Assembly (NCBI GenBank): GCA_030149365.1
Contig: JASBRP010000036.1
Coordinates: 1 to 60,484, forward strand
Direction of reading: 5' to 3'
Source: Solimonas sp.
GTDB taxonomy: Bacteria; Pseudomonadota; Gammaproteobacteria; Nevskiales; Nevskiaceae
DNA length: 60,484 nt
The notes under the pieces were generated by a model. That model was not told the DNA's origin. It was given only the letters and a program-made list of their open reading frames with translations, and ran no database searches. Of the stretch, positions 47,587 to 55,799 are shown in pieces; position 1 is the stretch's first letter, and each line of letters starts with the position of its first letter. Made by a program: the position numbers and the translations under genes.

Positions 47587-48129
47587 ATGGCCCAACCCCT
47601 GCCCAAGACCAGTGCCTTCCCGCGGCCACCGCGTGAGCTGGTGCTGACGACGCCGGAGCATTTCATCGCCTTCGGCTTCGGCGCCGGCCTGGCGCCCAAG
47701 GGGCCGGGCACGGTGGGCACCCTGGTAGGCCTGCCGTTCTGGCTGTTGCTGATGTGGCTGCCGGCCTGGGGCTTCGGCGCCGCCCTGCTGCTGCTGTTCC
47801 TGTTCGGTTGCTGGATCTGCGGCGAAAGCGCCCGCCTGCTGGGCGTGCACGACTACGGCGGCATCGTGTTCGACGAGATCGTCGGCTTCCTGATCGCCTG
47901 CCTGCCGCTGCTGCCGGCACTGGGCCTGGTGCAGGGCCCGCAGAACATGGCGCTGGGGCTGCTGGCGGCCTTCGCGCTGTTCCGCCTGTTCGACATCTTC
48001 AAGCCCTGGCCGATCCGCGCTTTCGACCGCAGTGTCCATGGCGGCCTCGGCATCATGATCGACGACGTGCTGGCGGGGGCATTCAGCGCCGCCGTCCTGT
48101 ACGGCGGCATCCTACTGCTGCAACGGTAA
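47587..48129 (+). CDS. pgpA: phosphatidylglycerophosphatase A
   Basis: A 180-aa inner-membrane phosphatase making phosphatidylglycerol. The PgpA pattern is clear: FGFGAGLAPKGPGTVGTLVG, then HDYGGIVFDEIVGFLIA (metal/phosphate-binding acidic residues), then FRLFDIFKPWPIRAFDRSVH and GLGIMIDDVLAG. Four membrane helices. ATG 47587 is used; an in-frame ATG at 47569 is possible, and neither has a good ribosome site. It is often linked to thiL/nusB but stands alone here. Confidence 0.95.
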   Translation: MAQPLPKTSAFPRPPRELVLTTPEHFIAFGFGAGLAPKGPGTVGTLVGLPFWLLLMWLPAWGFGAALLLLFLFGCWICGESARLLGVHDYGGIVFDEIVGFLIACLPLLPALGLVQGPQNMALGLLAAFALFRLFDIFKPWPIRAFDRSVHGGLGIMIDDVLAGAFSAAVLYGGILLLQR

Positions 48130-48236
48130 GCAACGTTTTCCTTGAAAACCTCGAGCGTCGCGAACATCCTTCGCGGCGTTGACGGGTCATGGCTGAATGC
48201 CACGACAACGATAATTACCGATCAAGAGGATTCCGG

Positions 48237-50027
48237 ATGAAGACCGTGCGCATCGGCTGTGCCTCCGCGTTCTGGGGCGACACCAACGCCGCCGCCGCCC
48301 AGCTGGTGGAAAAGGGGGGCATCGACTACCTGGTGTTCGACTACCTGGCCGAGATCACCATGTCGATCCTCGCCGCCAAGCGCATGAAGGATCCCAACGA
48401 CGGCTACGCCACCGACTTCGTCGAGCACGTCATGGCGCCGCTGATGGCGCGCATCAAGGAAAAGGGCATCCGGGTCGTCGCCAACGCCGGCGGCGTCAAT
48501 CCGCTGGCCTGCAAGAAGGCTCTCGAGGAGGCCGCGGCCAAGGCCGGCCTCAGCTTCCGCGTGGGCGTGGTGCTGGGCGACGACCTCAACAGCCGGCGCA
48601 AGGACTTCGCCGACTGCACCGAACTGGGCACGGGCAAGCCGCTGCCACCGGTCACCGTGTCGATGAACGCCTACCTCGGCGCCATTCCCATCGTCCGGGC
48701 CCTGGAGGCCGGCGCGGAGATCGTCATCACCGGCCGCTGCGTCGATTCCGCGGTGGTGCTGGGCCCGCTGATGCACGAGTTCGGTTGGCAGGCTGACGAC
48801 TACGACCGCCTCGCAGCGGGCTCCATCGCCGGACACATCATCGAGTGCGGGGCACAGTGCACCGGCGGCAACTTCACCGACTGGGAGCTGGTGCGGGGCG
48901 GCTACGCCGACATGGGCTTTCCCATCGTCGAGATGCAGGCCAGCGGCGAGTTCACCGTGACCAAGCCCGAGGGCACCGGCGGCCTGGTGTCGCCGCACAC
49001 CGTGCTGGAACAGATGCTCTACGAGATCGGCGATCCCCGCGCCTACCTGTTGCCGGACGTGACCTGCGATTTCACCCAGGTGAAGCTGGAGCAGGCGGCG
49101 CCCGACGTGGTGCGCGTGAGCGGCTGCCGCGGTTACGCGCCGACCGATTCGTACAAGGTCAGCGCTACCTATCCGGCCGGCATGCGTTGCGCGGCGCTGT
49201 TCATGATCGGCGGCATCGACGCGGCCCGCAAAGGGCGAGCCTCGGCGCAGGGGATTATCGAGAAGGTGCGCCGCCAGCTGCTGGAGGCGAGCCTGGGTGA
49301 CTTCAGTGGCGTGGACATCCACTGCATCGGCGCCGAGGAAAGCTACGGCCCCCATGCGCGCGCGGCTGCCGCAGCGACGCGTGAGGTGGTGGTCAAGATC
49401 GCCGTGCAGCACTCCAATCCCAAGGCCTTGAAGCTGTTCGCTCGCGAGATCGCCCAGGCCGCCACCGGCATGGCGCCGGGCTTCACTGGTTATTTCGGCG
49501 CCGGCCGCCCGGAGCCGCACATGGTGCCGCGGCTGTTCTCCACGCTGGTGCCCAAGGACCGCGTGGCGATCGAGGTGGTGGTGGGCGAGGAGCGACTGCC
49601 GGTCGGCGTGCCGTTGGCGGGTGGTTTCGCGCCGCCGCCGGCGGAGGCCGAGCAGCTACCCGACCTGGATCTGGCCGCGACCGTGCCGGTGCCCCTGATC
49701 CGCCTGGCGCTGGCACGCTCCGGTGACAAGGGCGACCACGCCAATATCGGCGTGATCGCCCGCCGGCCGGAATACCTGGCCTACCTGCGCGCGGCGCTGT
49801 CCACGGCGGCGCTACGCCGCTACTTCGCCCATGTGCTGGCGGGCGGCAAGGATGGCCACGTGGAGCGCTGGGAGCTGCCGGGCACGGACTCCCTCAACTT
49901 CCTGCTCCACAATGTCCTGGGCGGCGGCGGCGCCGGCAGCCTGCGTACGGATCCCCAGGGCAAGGCCTTCGGCCAGATGCTGCTGGACTTTCCGGTGCCG
50001 GTGCCGCCGAAGCTGCTGGCGAATTAA
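48237..50027 (+). CDS. AtuA-like (DUF1446) acyclic terpene utilisation protein
   Basis: A 596-aa protein of the AtuA/DUF1446 family. The N-terminal domain has IGCASAFWGDTNAAAAQLVE, DYLAEITMSIL, VVANAGGVNP, ITGRCVDSAVVLGPL and GAQCTGGNFTDW. The C-terminal AtuA-like ferredoxin-fold region (about 495-596) has LALARSGDKGDHANIGVI. AAGAGGA lies 6 bp before the ATG. In Pseudomonas atuA heads the citronellol/geraniol catabolic operon, but its biochemical role is unclear. The geranyl-CoA-carboxylase-like genes lie 6-10 kb downstream. It overlaps the convergent EF-hand gene by 4 bp. Confidence 0.88.
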   Translation: MKTVRIGCASAFWGDTNAAAAQLVEKGGIDYLVFDYLAEITMSILAAKRMKDPNDGYATDFVEHVMAPLMARIKEKGIRVVANAGGVNPLACKKALEEAAAKAGLSFRVGVVLGDDLNSRRKDFADCTELGTGKPLPPVTVSMNAYLGAIPIVRALEAGAEIVITGRCVDSAVVLGPLMHEFGWQADDYDRLAAGSIAGHIIECGAQCTGGNFTDWELVRGGYADMGFPIVEMQASGEFTVTKPEGTGGLVSPHTVLEQMLYEIGDPRAYLLPDVTCDFTQVKLEQAAPDVVRVSGCRGYAPTDSYKVSATYPAGMRCAALFMIGGIDAARKGRASAQGIIEKVRRQLLEASLGDFSGVDIHCIGAEESYGPHARAAAAATREVVVKIAVQHSNPKALKLFAREIAQAATGMAPGFTGYFGAGRPEPHMVPRLFSTLVPKDRVAIEVVVGEERLPVGVPLAGGFAPPPAEAEQLPDLDLAATVPVPLIRLALARSGDKGDHANIGVIARRPEYLAYLRAALSTAALRRYFAHVLAGGKDGHVERWELPGTDSLNFLLHNVLGGGGAGSLRTDPQGKAFGQMLLDFPVPVPPKLLAN

Positions 50028-50464
50028 CGGCCGCCGGTCGGATCGACGTTGCGCAGGCCGTACTCCAGGCGCGACAGCTTGCCGTCGTTGTTCTTGTCCA
50101 GCGAGCCGAAGCGGGTCACCAGCTCGGAGTTGGCGCTGACCTCACCGCGGTCCAGCCTGCCGTTACCACTGGTGTCCAGCGTGGCGAACTTGGCATCGTC
50201 GCTCATCATCGGCTGCACCTGCCTCGGGGCGGGCTTGATCACCACCACCGGCGGCAGCGTGGCGGGTTGCGCCAGCGGCTGCGCGACGGTCGGGGGCGGC
50301 AGGGCGGCAGGCGCCTGCAGGGCGGCGCTGGGCGGCATCGCGGCAGCCGGCTGGGGAGCGGCCGAGGCCGGGGGGTAGCAGTCGCCCGGCGGCAGGCCGG
50401 CGGGCTGGGCGAGGGCGGGGCCGGCCGCAAGGGCCAGGACACCCAGCATCAGGTGGGTCTTCAT
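50024..50464 (-). CDS. secreted EF-hand calcium-binding protein
   Basis: A 146-aa protein with a signal peptide (THLMLGVLALAAGPALA), a Pro/Ala-rich linker of about 60 residues, and two C-terminal EF-hand loops, DTSGNGRLDRGE and DKNNDGKLSRLE (about residues 98-109 and 123-134). Both have the Dx[DNS]x[DN]G-x3-x2-E ligand pattern. GGAGGAG lies 6 bp before the ATG. It is probably a periplasmic or envelope Ca2+-binding protein; the partner is unknown. Confidence 0.85.
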   Translation of the reverse strand: MKTHLMLGVLALAAGPALAQPAGLPPGDCYPPASAAPQPAAAMPPSAALQAPAALPPPTVAQPLAQPATLPPVVVIKPAPRQVQPMMSDDAKFATLDTSGNGRLDRGEVSANSELVTRFGSLDKNNDGKLSRLEYGLRNVDPTGGR

Positions 50465-50583
50465 GTGCGTCTCCTCCGTGAGACAGGGGTGGGGCCGTAT
50501 CCGGCAGCCCCGGGCCCAGCCAGACTGCCCATCGGCGGCTGTCCTCGCGCTGAACGGTGTCCGGCGGGCGGGAATTGACTGTA

Positions 50584-50603
50584 AAGACAGCAAAACCTGT
50601 CTT
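50584..50603. promoter_or_regulatory. inverted repeat upstream of the ETF-QO gene
   Basis: AAGACAG-CAAAAC-CTGTCTT: perfect 7-bp arms with a 6-bp centre, 101 bp before the ETF-QO start. A TACAAT -10-like hexamer follows at 50635. It is a possible operator or leader hairpin; no regulator is identified. Confidence 0.35.
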
Positions 50604-50704
50604 GAGGAGGGTAGGTCCGGCGCGCGCGACGGTTTACAATATGCGTCTCTATTTGCCCAACAGCCAGCCTCCCAGGGTAACGGGAGCAGCCAGGAACTGC
50701 CTAA

Positions 50705-52366
50705 ATGTCCGTTGAACGCGATGTAATGGAGTACGACGTCCTTGTGGTCGGCGGCGGTCCCGCTGGCCTGTCCGCTGCCATCCGCCTGAAGCAGAAGGCG
50801 GCCGAGGCCGGCAAGGAACTCAACGTTTGCCTCGTTGAAAAGGGTTCGGAAGTCGGTGCCCACATCCTGTCGGGCGCCGTGTTCGAGCCGCGCGCGCTCA
50901 ATGAGCTGTTCCCGGACTGGAAGGAGAAGGGCGCGCCGCTGAACACCCCGGTGATCGGCGACGACATCTACTTCTTCCGCAGCCAGACCGCTGCCGTGAA
51001 GATGCCCAACCTGTTCGTGCCCAAGCCGATGCACAACGAGGGCAACTACATCATCTCGCTGGCCAACCTGTGCCGCTGGCTGGGTACCCAGGCCGAGGCG
51101 CTGGGCGTGGAGATCTACCCCGGCTTCGCCGCGCAGACCCCGATCATCGAGGACGGCGTCGTCAAGGGCGTCACCATCGGCGACATGGGCGTCAATCACC
51201 AGGGCGAGCACAAGCCGGACTATGCGCCGGGCATGGAACTGCGCGCCAAGTACACCCTGTTCGCCGAAGGCTGCCGCGGCCACATCGGCAAGCAGCTGAT
51301 CGCCCAGTACGACCTGGCCAAGGGCACCGATCCGCAGCACTACGCCATCGGTATCAAGGAAATCTGGACGGTGCCGGCCGAGCAGCACAAGCCGGGCCTG
51401 GTGGTGCACGGCGCCGGCTGGCCGCTGGACCTGCTGGGTACCGAGGCCCTGGGCGGCTCCTTCCTGTACCACCTGGAAAACAACACGGTGGTCTGCGGCC
51501 TGATCGTGGACCTGTCCTACACCAATCCGTACCTGTCGCCGTTCGACGAGTTCCAGCGCTTCAAGCATCACCCGAAGATCGCGCAGTATCTCAAGGGCGG
51601 CACGCGCGTGGGCTACGGCGCCCGCGCCCTGGTCAAGGGCGGCCTCAACTCGCTGCCCAAGCTGACCTTCCCGGGCGGCGTGCTGATCGGCGATGACGCC
51701 GGCACGCTGAACTTCGCCAAGATCAAGGGCAGCCACACCGCCATGAAGTCCGGCATGCTGGCGGCGGAAGCCGCGGCCGAGGCCGTGCTGGGCGGTTCCG
51801 AGGGCGGCGACGAGCTGACCACCTACACCGAGAAGTTCAAGGCCAGCTGGCTCCACGAGGAGCTCTACAAGTCGCGCAACTTCGGCGTGCTGCTGCACAA
51901 GTTCGGCGCGCTGATCGGCGGCGCCATCAACTACATCGAGCAGAACTGGTTCGGCGGCAAGTTCCCCTGGACCTTCCACGACCTCAAGCTGGACCACGCC
52001 TCGCTGAAGCTGGCGGCCGACAGCCAGAAGATCGAGTACCCGCGTCCGGACGGCAAGCTGTCCTTCGACAAGCTGTCCTCGGTGTTCCTCTCCAGCACCA
52101 ACCACGAGGAAGACCAGCCGGTCCATCTCGTGCTGAAGGACAAGAGCATCCCCATCTCCAAGAACCTGCCGCTGTACGACGAGCCCGCGCAGCGCTACTG
52201 CCCGGCCGGCGTCTACGAAGTGGTGGGCGAGGGCGATGCCAAGCGCTTCCAGATCAATGCGCAGAACTGCGTGCACTGCAAGACCTGCGACATCAAGGAT
52301 CCGGCGCAGAACATCAACTGGGTCGCCCCGGAAGGCGGCGGCGGTCCCAACTACGCCAACATGTAA
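50705..52366 (+). CDS. electron transfer flavoprotein-ubiquinone oxidoreductase
   Basis: A 553-aa FAD/4Fe-4S enzyme that passes electrons from reduced ETF to ubiquinone at the inner membrane. It has an N-terminal FAD-binding VVGGGPAGLSAAIRL, SGAVFEPRAL, and a C-terminal ferredoxin-like cluster with CPAGVYE and QNCVHCKTCDIKDP (four cysteines), followed by NWVAPEGGGGPNY. Full length. With etfB-etfA 700 bp downstream it completes the route from acyl-CoA dehydrogenases to the quinone pool. Confidence 0.97.
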   Translation: MSVERDVMEYDVLVVGGGPAGLSAAIRLKQKAAEAGKELNVCLVEKGSEVGAHILSGAVFEPRALNELFPDWKEKGAPLNTPVIGDDIYFFRSQTAAVKMPNLFVPKPMHNEGNYIISLANLCRWLGTQAEALGVEIYPGFAAQTPIIEDGVVKGVTIGDMGVNHQGEHKPDYAPGMELRAKYTLFAEGCRGHIGKQLIAQYDLAKGTDPQHYAIGIKEIWTVPAEQHKPGLVVHGAGWPLDLLGTEALGGSFLYHLENNTVVCGLIVDLSYTNPYLSPFDEFQRFKHHPKIAQYLKGGTRVGYGARALVKGGLNSLPKLTFPGGVLIGDDAGTLNFAKIKGSHTAMKSGMLAAEAAAEAVLGGSEGGDELTTYTEKFKASWLHEELYKSRNFGVLLHKFGALIGGAINYIEQNWFGGKFPWTFHDLKLDHASLKLAADSQKIEYPRPDGKLSFDKLSSVFLSSTNHEEDQPVHLVLKDKSIPISKNLPLYDEPAQRYCPAGVYEVVGEGDAKRFQINAQNCVHCKTCDIKDPAQNINWVAPEGGGGPNYANM

Positions 52367-52374
52367 GGTCCCCG

Positions 52375-52836
52375 ATGCTCCGTCCCGCCTGGCTGTTGCT
52401 GCTGACGCTGATGCTGCTGCCCCTCACGGGCTGCGTGTCGGCGCGCGTGCAGGCCGAGCGGGACGCCACGGCGACCTACAATCGCTGCTACACCGCGCTG
52501 CGCCAGGCCGACCTGCCGATGTACCAGTTGTGCCAGTCGCGGCTGTCCAAGGCGCGCCGGCAGGAGCAGCGCATGGTGGATGCCGACCTGCCGCAGGAAG
52601 ACGAGCAGCAGTGGCTCAAGGGCCAGGCCGAGGTCGCGCCCTGGGAGGTCCAGATCCTCTCGTCGGCGGTCAGCGAGGACCTGGGCACGGTTACCCTGGA
52701 AACCAATAACCGGTCCGGGGTGCTCGACCAGCAGATCGAGCATGTCGAGAAAATCGTGCTGGTGAAGGAAAATGGCCGCTGGGTCATTGACAAGGACTGC
52801 TGCGAATACTCGAATGCGAGGTTCGCAAGTCCCTGA
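52375..52836 (+). CDS. predicted lipoprotein of unknown function
   Basis: A 153-aa protein with a lipoprotein signal (LLLLTLMLLPLTGC, lipobox LTGC at about residue 20). The mature part is helical at first (RDATATYNRCYTALRQADLP) and then a small beta domain (VTLETNNRSG, KIVLVKENGRWVIDKDCC), resembling NTF2/DUF4878-like folds where a GxWxI strand ends the domain. There are four further cysteines. It is 8 bp after the ETF-QO stop, hence cotranscribed. No named family. Confidence 0.75.
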   Translation: MLRPAWLLLLTLMLLPLTGCVSARVQAERDATATYNRCYTALRQADLPMYQLCQSRLSKARRQEQRMVDADLPQEDEQQWLKGQAEVAPWEVQILSSAVSEDLGTVTLETNNRSGVLDQQIEHVEKIVLVKENGRWVIDKDCCEYSNARFASP

Positions 52837-52952
52837 TTTGATGTGGGCGCCTATACTCCCGGGCGTTTGGCGCAGGGATGTGCCAACGCAGATCAAGCGC
52901 GTAAGCGCTAGATTTGCGGGAGCGCAGAAAAGTCACGCCTTTTCGGAGCGAC

Positions 52953-52984
52953 GTCGAAAAAGGTCATGGACGACCTTTTTCGAC
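52953..52984. promoter_or_regulatory. perfect 13-bp inverted repeat upstream of etfB
   Basis: GTCGAAAAAGGTC and its exact complement are separated by ATGGAC, 42 bp before the etfB ATG, in a 190-bp gene-free gap. It could be a large operator or a terminator-type hairpin (five T residues inside the right arm, then CGAC). Confidence 0.55.
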
Positions 52985-53026
52985 AAAACTTTTAGCGCAG
53001 TTTTGGAATAAACCGAGATCGAGAGA

Positions 53027-53773
53027 ATGAAAGTTCTAGTCAGCGTCAAACGCGTGGTGGACTACAACGTCCGCATCCAGGTCAAGTCCGACGGTTCGGG
53101 CGTGGTCACGGACGGCGTCAAGTTCAGCATGAACCCCTTCGACGAAATCGCGATGGAAGAAGCCGTCCGTCTGCGTGAGAAGGGCAAGGTCACCGAGATC
53201 GTCGCCGTGACGATCGGTGGCGCCAAGAACGAAGAGACCCTGCGCTCCGCGCTGGCCTTCGGCGCCGACCGCGCGATCCATATCAAGGAAGAGGGCGAAG
53301 TGCAGCCGCTGACGGCCGCCAAGGCCTTCGCCGCCGTGCTGAAGAAGGAAGGCGCCCAGCTGTTCCTCTGCGGCAAGCAGGCGATCGACGACGACGCCAA
53401 CCAGACCGGCCAGATGGTCGCGTCCCTGCTGGATATCGCCCAGGCCACCTTCGCCTCCAAGGTCGAAGTGGATGGCGCCAAGGCCCAGATCACCCGTGAA
53501 ATCGACGCCGGTCTCGAGACCCTGGAAGTCGACCTGCCGGCCGTGGTCAGCGTCGACCTGCGCCTCAACGAGCCGCGCTACCTGAAGCTGCCGGACATCA
53601 TGAAGGCCAAGAAGAAGCCGATCGAGACCATCGGTCTGGGCGACGTCGGCGTCACCGCCGAGGCCGGCACCAAGACCGTCAAGGTGTCGCCGCCGCCGGC
53701 GCGCGCCAAGGGCGTCATGGTCAAGACGGTGGATGAACTGGTTGCTGCACTGAAATCGAAGGGGCTGGTGTAA
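53027..53773 (+). CDS. etfB: electron transfer flavoprotein subunit beta
   Basis: A 248-aa subunit binding AMP. Family features are KVLVSVKRVVDYNVRIQVK at the N-terminus, NPFDEIAMEEAVRLREKG, the ETF-beta signature region (VDLPAVVSVDLRLNEPRYL) and KAKKKPIE. It overlaps etfA by one base (TAATG). With EtfA it shuttles electrons from acyl-CoA dehydrogenases to ETF-QO. Confidence 0.98.
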   Translation: MKVLVSVKRVVDYNVRIQVKSDGSGVVTDGVKFSMNPFDEIAMEEAVRLREKGKVTEIVAVTIGGAKNEETLRSALAFGADRAIHIKEEGEVQPLTAAKAFAAVLKKEGAQLFLCGKQAIDDDANQTGQMVASLLDIAQATFASKVEVDGAKAQITREIDAGLETLEVDLPAVVSVDLRLNEPRYLKLPDIMKAKKKPIETIGLGDVGVTAEAGTKTVKVSPPPARAKGVMVKTVDELVAALKSKGLV

Positions 53774-54705
53774 TGAGCAAGATTCTCGTCATTGCCGAAC
53801 ATTCCGACGGCAAGCTGAACGCCGGCGTCGCCAAGGCCGTGGCCGCCGCCCAGAAGATCGGCGGCGAAATCGCCGTTGCCGTGCTGGCCGCTGACGGCGC
53901 TGCCGTTGCCGCCCAGGCCGCCAAGCTGGACGGCGTTGCCAAGGTCGTGGTGGTCAACAACGCCGCCAACGCCTACCCGATCGCCGCCGTGCTGGCACCG
54001 CAGATCGCCGAGCTGGCCGCGGGCTACACCCACGTGCTGTTCCCGGGCACCACCTTCGGCAAGGACCTCGCTCCGCGCGTGGCCGCCAAGCTGAACGTGC
54101 AGCAGGTCAGCGACATCATGGCCGTGCACGCGCCGAACCAGTTCGACCGCCCGATCTACGCCGGCAACGCCATCACCACGGTGGAAGCCGCGGCCGGCAC
54201 GGTCGTCGCCACGGTGCGCCAGGCTTCGTTCAATGCGGTCGGCGAGGGTGGTTCCGCCGCCGTCGAGACCGTGTCGGTCAGCGCCGCGCTGCCGTCGCAC
54301 ACCCGCTTCGTGAAGATCGAGGCCCAGAAGTCCGCCCGTCCGGACCTGCAGGCCGCCAGCCGCGTCGTTTCCGGTGGCCGTGCACTCGGCTCCTCCGAGA
54401 ACTTCAAGGTCATCTACGACTTCGCCGACAAGATCGGCGCTGGCGTCGGTGCCTCGCGCGCCGCGGTGGACTCGGGCTACGTGCCGAACGACATGCAGGT
54501 CGGCCAGACCGGCAAGATCATCGCTCCGGAGCTGTACTTCGCGATCGGTATCTCCGGCGCGATCCAGCACCTGGCCGGTATCAAGGATGCCCGCACCATC
54601 GTCGCCATCAACAAGGACCCGGAGGCCCCGATCTTCGAGGTGGCCGATATCGGCCTCGTCGGCGACCTGTTCACGGTGGTCCCGGAGCTGCAGGGCAAGC
54701 TGTAA
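53773..54705 (+). CDS. etfA: electron transfer flavoprotein subunit alpha
   Basis: A 310-aa FAD-binding subunit. The N-terminal domain starts [14 protein letters not shown]. The C-terminal FAD domain has [57 protein letters not shown] and [20 protein letters not shown], the ETF-alpha signature. Full length, coupled to etfB. Confidence 0.98.
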   Translation: MSKILVIAEHSDGKLNAGVAKAVAAAQKIGGEIAVAVLAADGAAVAAQAAKLDGVAKVVVVNNAANAYPIAAVLAPQIAELAAGYTHVLFPGTTFGKDLAPRVAAKLNVQQVSDIMAVHAPNQFDRPIYAGNAITTVEAAAGTVVATVRQASFNAVGEGGSAAVETVSVSAALPSHTRFVKIEAQKSARPDLQAASRVVSGGRALGSSENFKVIYDFADKIGAGVGASRAAVDSGYVPNDMQVGQTGKIIAPELYFAIGISGAIQHLAGIKDARTIVAINKDPEAPIFEVADIGLVGDLFTVVPELQGKL

Positions 54706-54725
54706 GAAGTCTCTAAAGCTGTACG

Positions 54726-54755
54726 GATCAAGGCCGGGATATCCCGGCCTTGATC
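54726..54755. terminator. 30-bp perfect palindrome between etfA and the SDR gene
   Basis: Fully self-complementary over 15 + 15 bp (begins GATCAAGGCCGGG), 20 bp after etfA and 19 bp before the SDR ATG. As RNA it folds into a strong hairpin and is followed only by GTTTC, so it may attenuate rather than end transcription. Alternatively it is an operator. Confidence 0.5.
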
Positions 54756-54774
54756 GTTTCCGGAGGGTGAAAAC

Positions 54775-55635
54775 ATGGGTTACCAGTCTGTATTCCGCGC
54801 CGGCCAGTTCGACGGCCAGACGATCGTGATCACCGGTGGCGGTTCGGGCATCGGCCGCTGCACTGCGCACGAGCTGGCGTCCCTGGGCGCACACGTGATC
54901 ATCACCGGCCGCAAGCAGGAGAAGCTCGACGCCACCGCCGCGGAGATCGTGGAGGATGGCGGGCGCGTCTCGACCCGGGCCTTCGATATTCGCGACGAGG
55001 ACGCCGTCAGGGACGCCGTGAAGGGCATGCTGGACGAACACGGGCAGATCCACGGCCTGGTCAACAACGCGGGCGGCCAGTACCCAATGCCGCTGGCCAC
55101 GATCGGCAAGAAGGGCTGGGAAGCGGTGGTGGCCAACAACCTCACCGGCGGCTTCCTGATGGCCCGCGAGACCTATAACCAGTGCATGAAGGACAAGGGC
55201 GGGGCGATCGTGAACATGCTCGCCGACATGTGGGGCGGCATGCCCAGCATGGGTCACAGCGGTGCTGCCCGCGCCGGCATGCTGAACTTCACCGAGACGG
55301 CCGCCGTGGAGTGGGGTGTGTCGGGCGTGCGCGTCAACGCTGTGGCCCCGGGCTTCGTCGCGTCCAGCGGCATGGACAAGTACGACCCGGTGTTCGCCAA
55401 GGAGGTGCTGTCACAGCTCTCCGGCCTGGTGCCGCTCAAGCGCATGGCCGAGGAGGCCGAGATCAGCTCCGCGATCGTCTGGCTGCTGTCCGAGGGAGCT
55501 GCCTTCGTCACCGGCAACTGCATCAAGATCGACGGCGGCGGCAGCCTCAATGCCAAGGCCTTCCCGCTGCTGGACCAGCAGCGCTCGCAGCCTTATCGCG
55601 GCTTCCACCGCGCGGTGCGCCCCAAGCAGGTCTGA
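54775..55635 (+). CDS. short-chain dehydrogenase/reductase, enoyl-CoA reductase (PECR)-like
   Basis: A 286-aa SDR with cofactor loop TGGGSGIGR (NADP type: ITGRKQEK after strand 2) and NNAG. The usual catalytic YxxxK is replaced by HSGAAR ([16 protein letters not shown]). The same replacement occurs in peroxisomal trans-2-enoyl-CoA reductase and related acyl-CoA reductases, so activity on an enoyl- or dienoyl-CoA is more likely than alcohol oxidation. It may be equivalent to AtuG of the acyclic terpene pathway. GGAGGG lies about 8 bp before the ATG, and a terminator follows. Confidence 0.87.
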   Translation: MGYQSVFRAGQFDGQTIVITGGGSGIGRCTAHELASLGAHVIITGRKQEKLDATAAEIVEDGGRVSTRAFDIRDEDAVRDAVKGMLDEHGQIHGLVNNAGGQYPMPLATIGKKGWEAVVANNLTGGFLMARETYNQCMKDKGGAIVNMLADMWGGMPSMGHSGAARAGMLNFTETAAVEWGVSGVRVNAVAPGFVASSGMDKYDPVFAKEVLSQLSGLVPLKRMAEEAEISSAIVWLLSEGAAFVTGNCIKIDGGGSLNAKAFPLLDQQRSQPYRGFHRAVRPKQV

Positions 55636-55647
55636 ATCAACGGGATT

Positions 55648-55680
55648 CATGAAAAGCCGCCTTCGGGCGGCTTTTTCATG
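55648..55680 (+). terminator. Rho-independent terminator after the SDR gene
   Basis: Stem AAAAGCCGCC / GGCGGCTTTT with loop TTCG and a five-T run. Confidence 0.88.
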
Positions 55681-55747
55681 TCCGAAGGTGGCAGGTTGGG
55701 CTATGGGATGTTCCTTAGTGGAAATATTTATTGTTGATGAAAACCCT

Positions 55748-55765
55748 GTTTATACGGGGGTAAAC
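55748..55765. promoter_or_regulatory. possible operator upstream of the carboxyltransferase gene
   Basis: GTTTAT and GTAAAC form an imperfect inverted repeat with a 6-bp centre, 35 bp before the ATG, in an AT-rich patch likely to hold the promoter. No TetR-type regulator gene is in the window. Weak evidence. Confidence 0.3.
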
Positions 55766-55799
55766 TCGCAAAAACCAGCGAAGCATAGAGAGATTGGAA

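Noticed and set aside
50024..52276. 750-codon minus-strand frame
   Set aside because: Only its last 146 codons (ATG at 50464, GGAGGAG site, signal peptide, EF-hands) are real; the rest is antisense to the ETF-QO gene.
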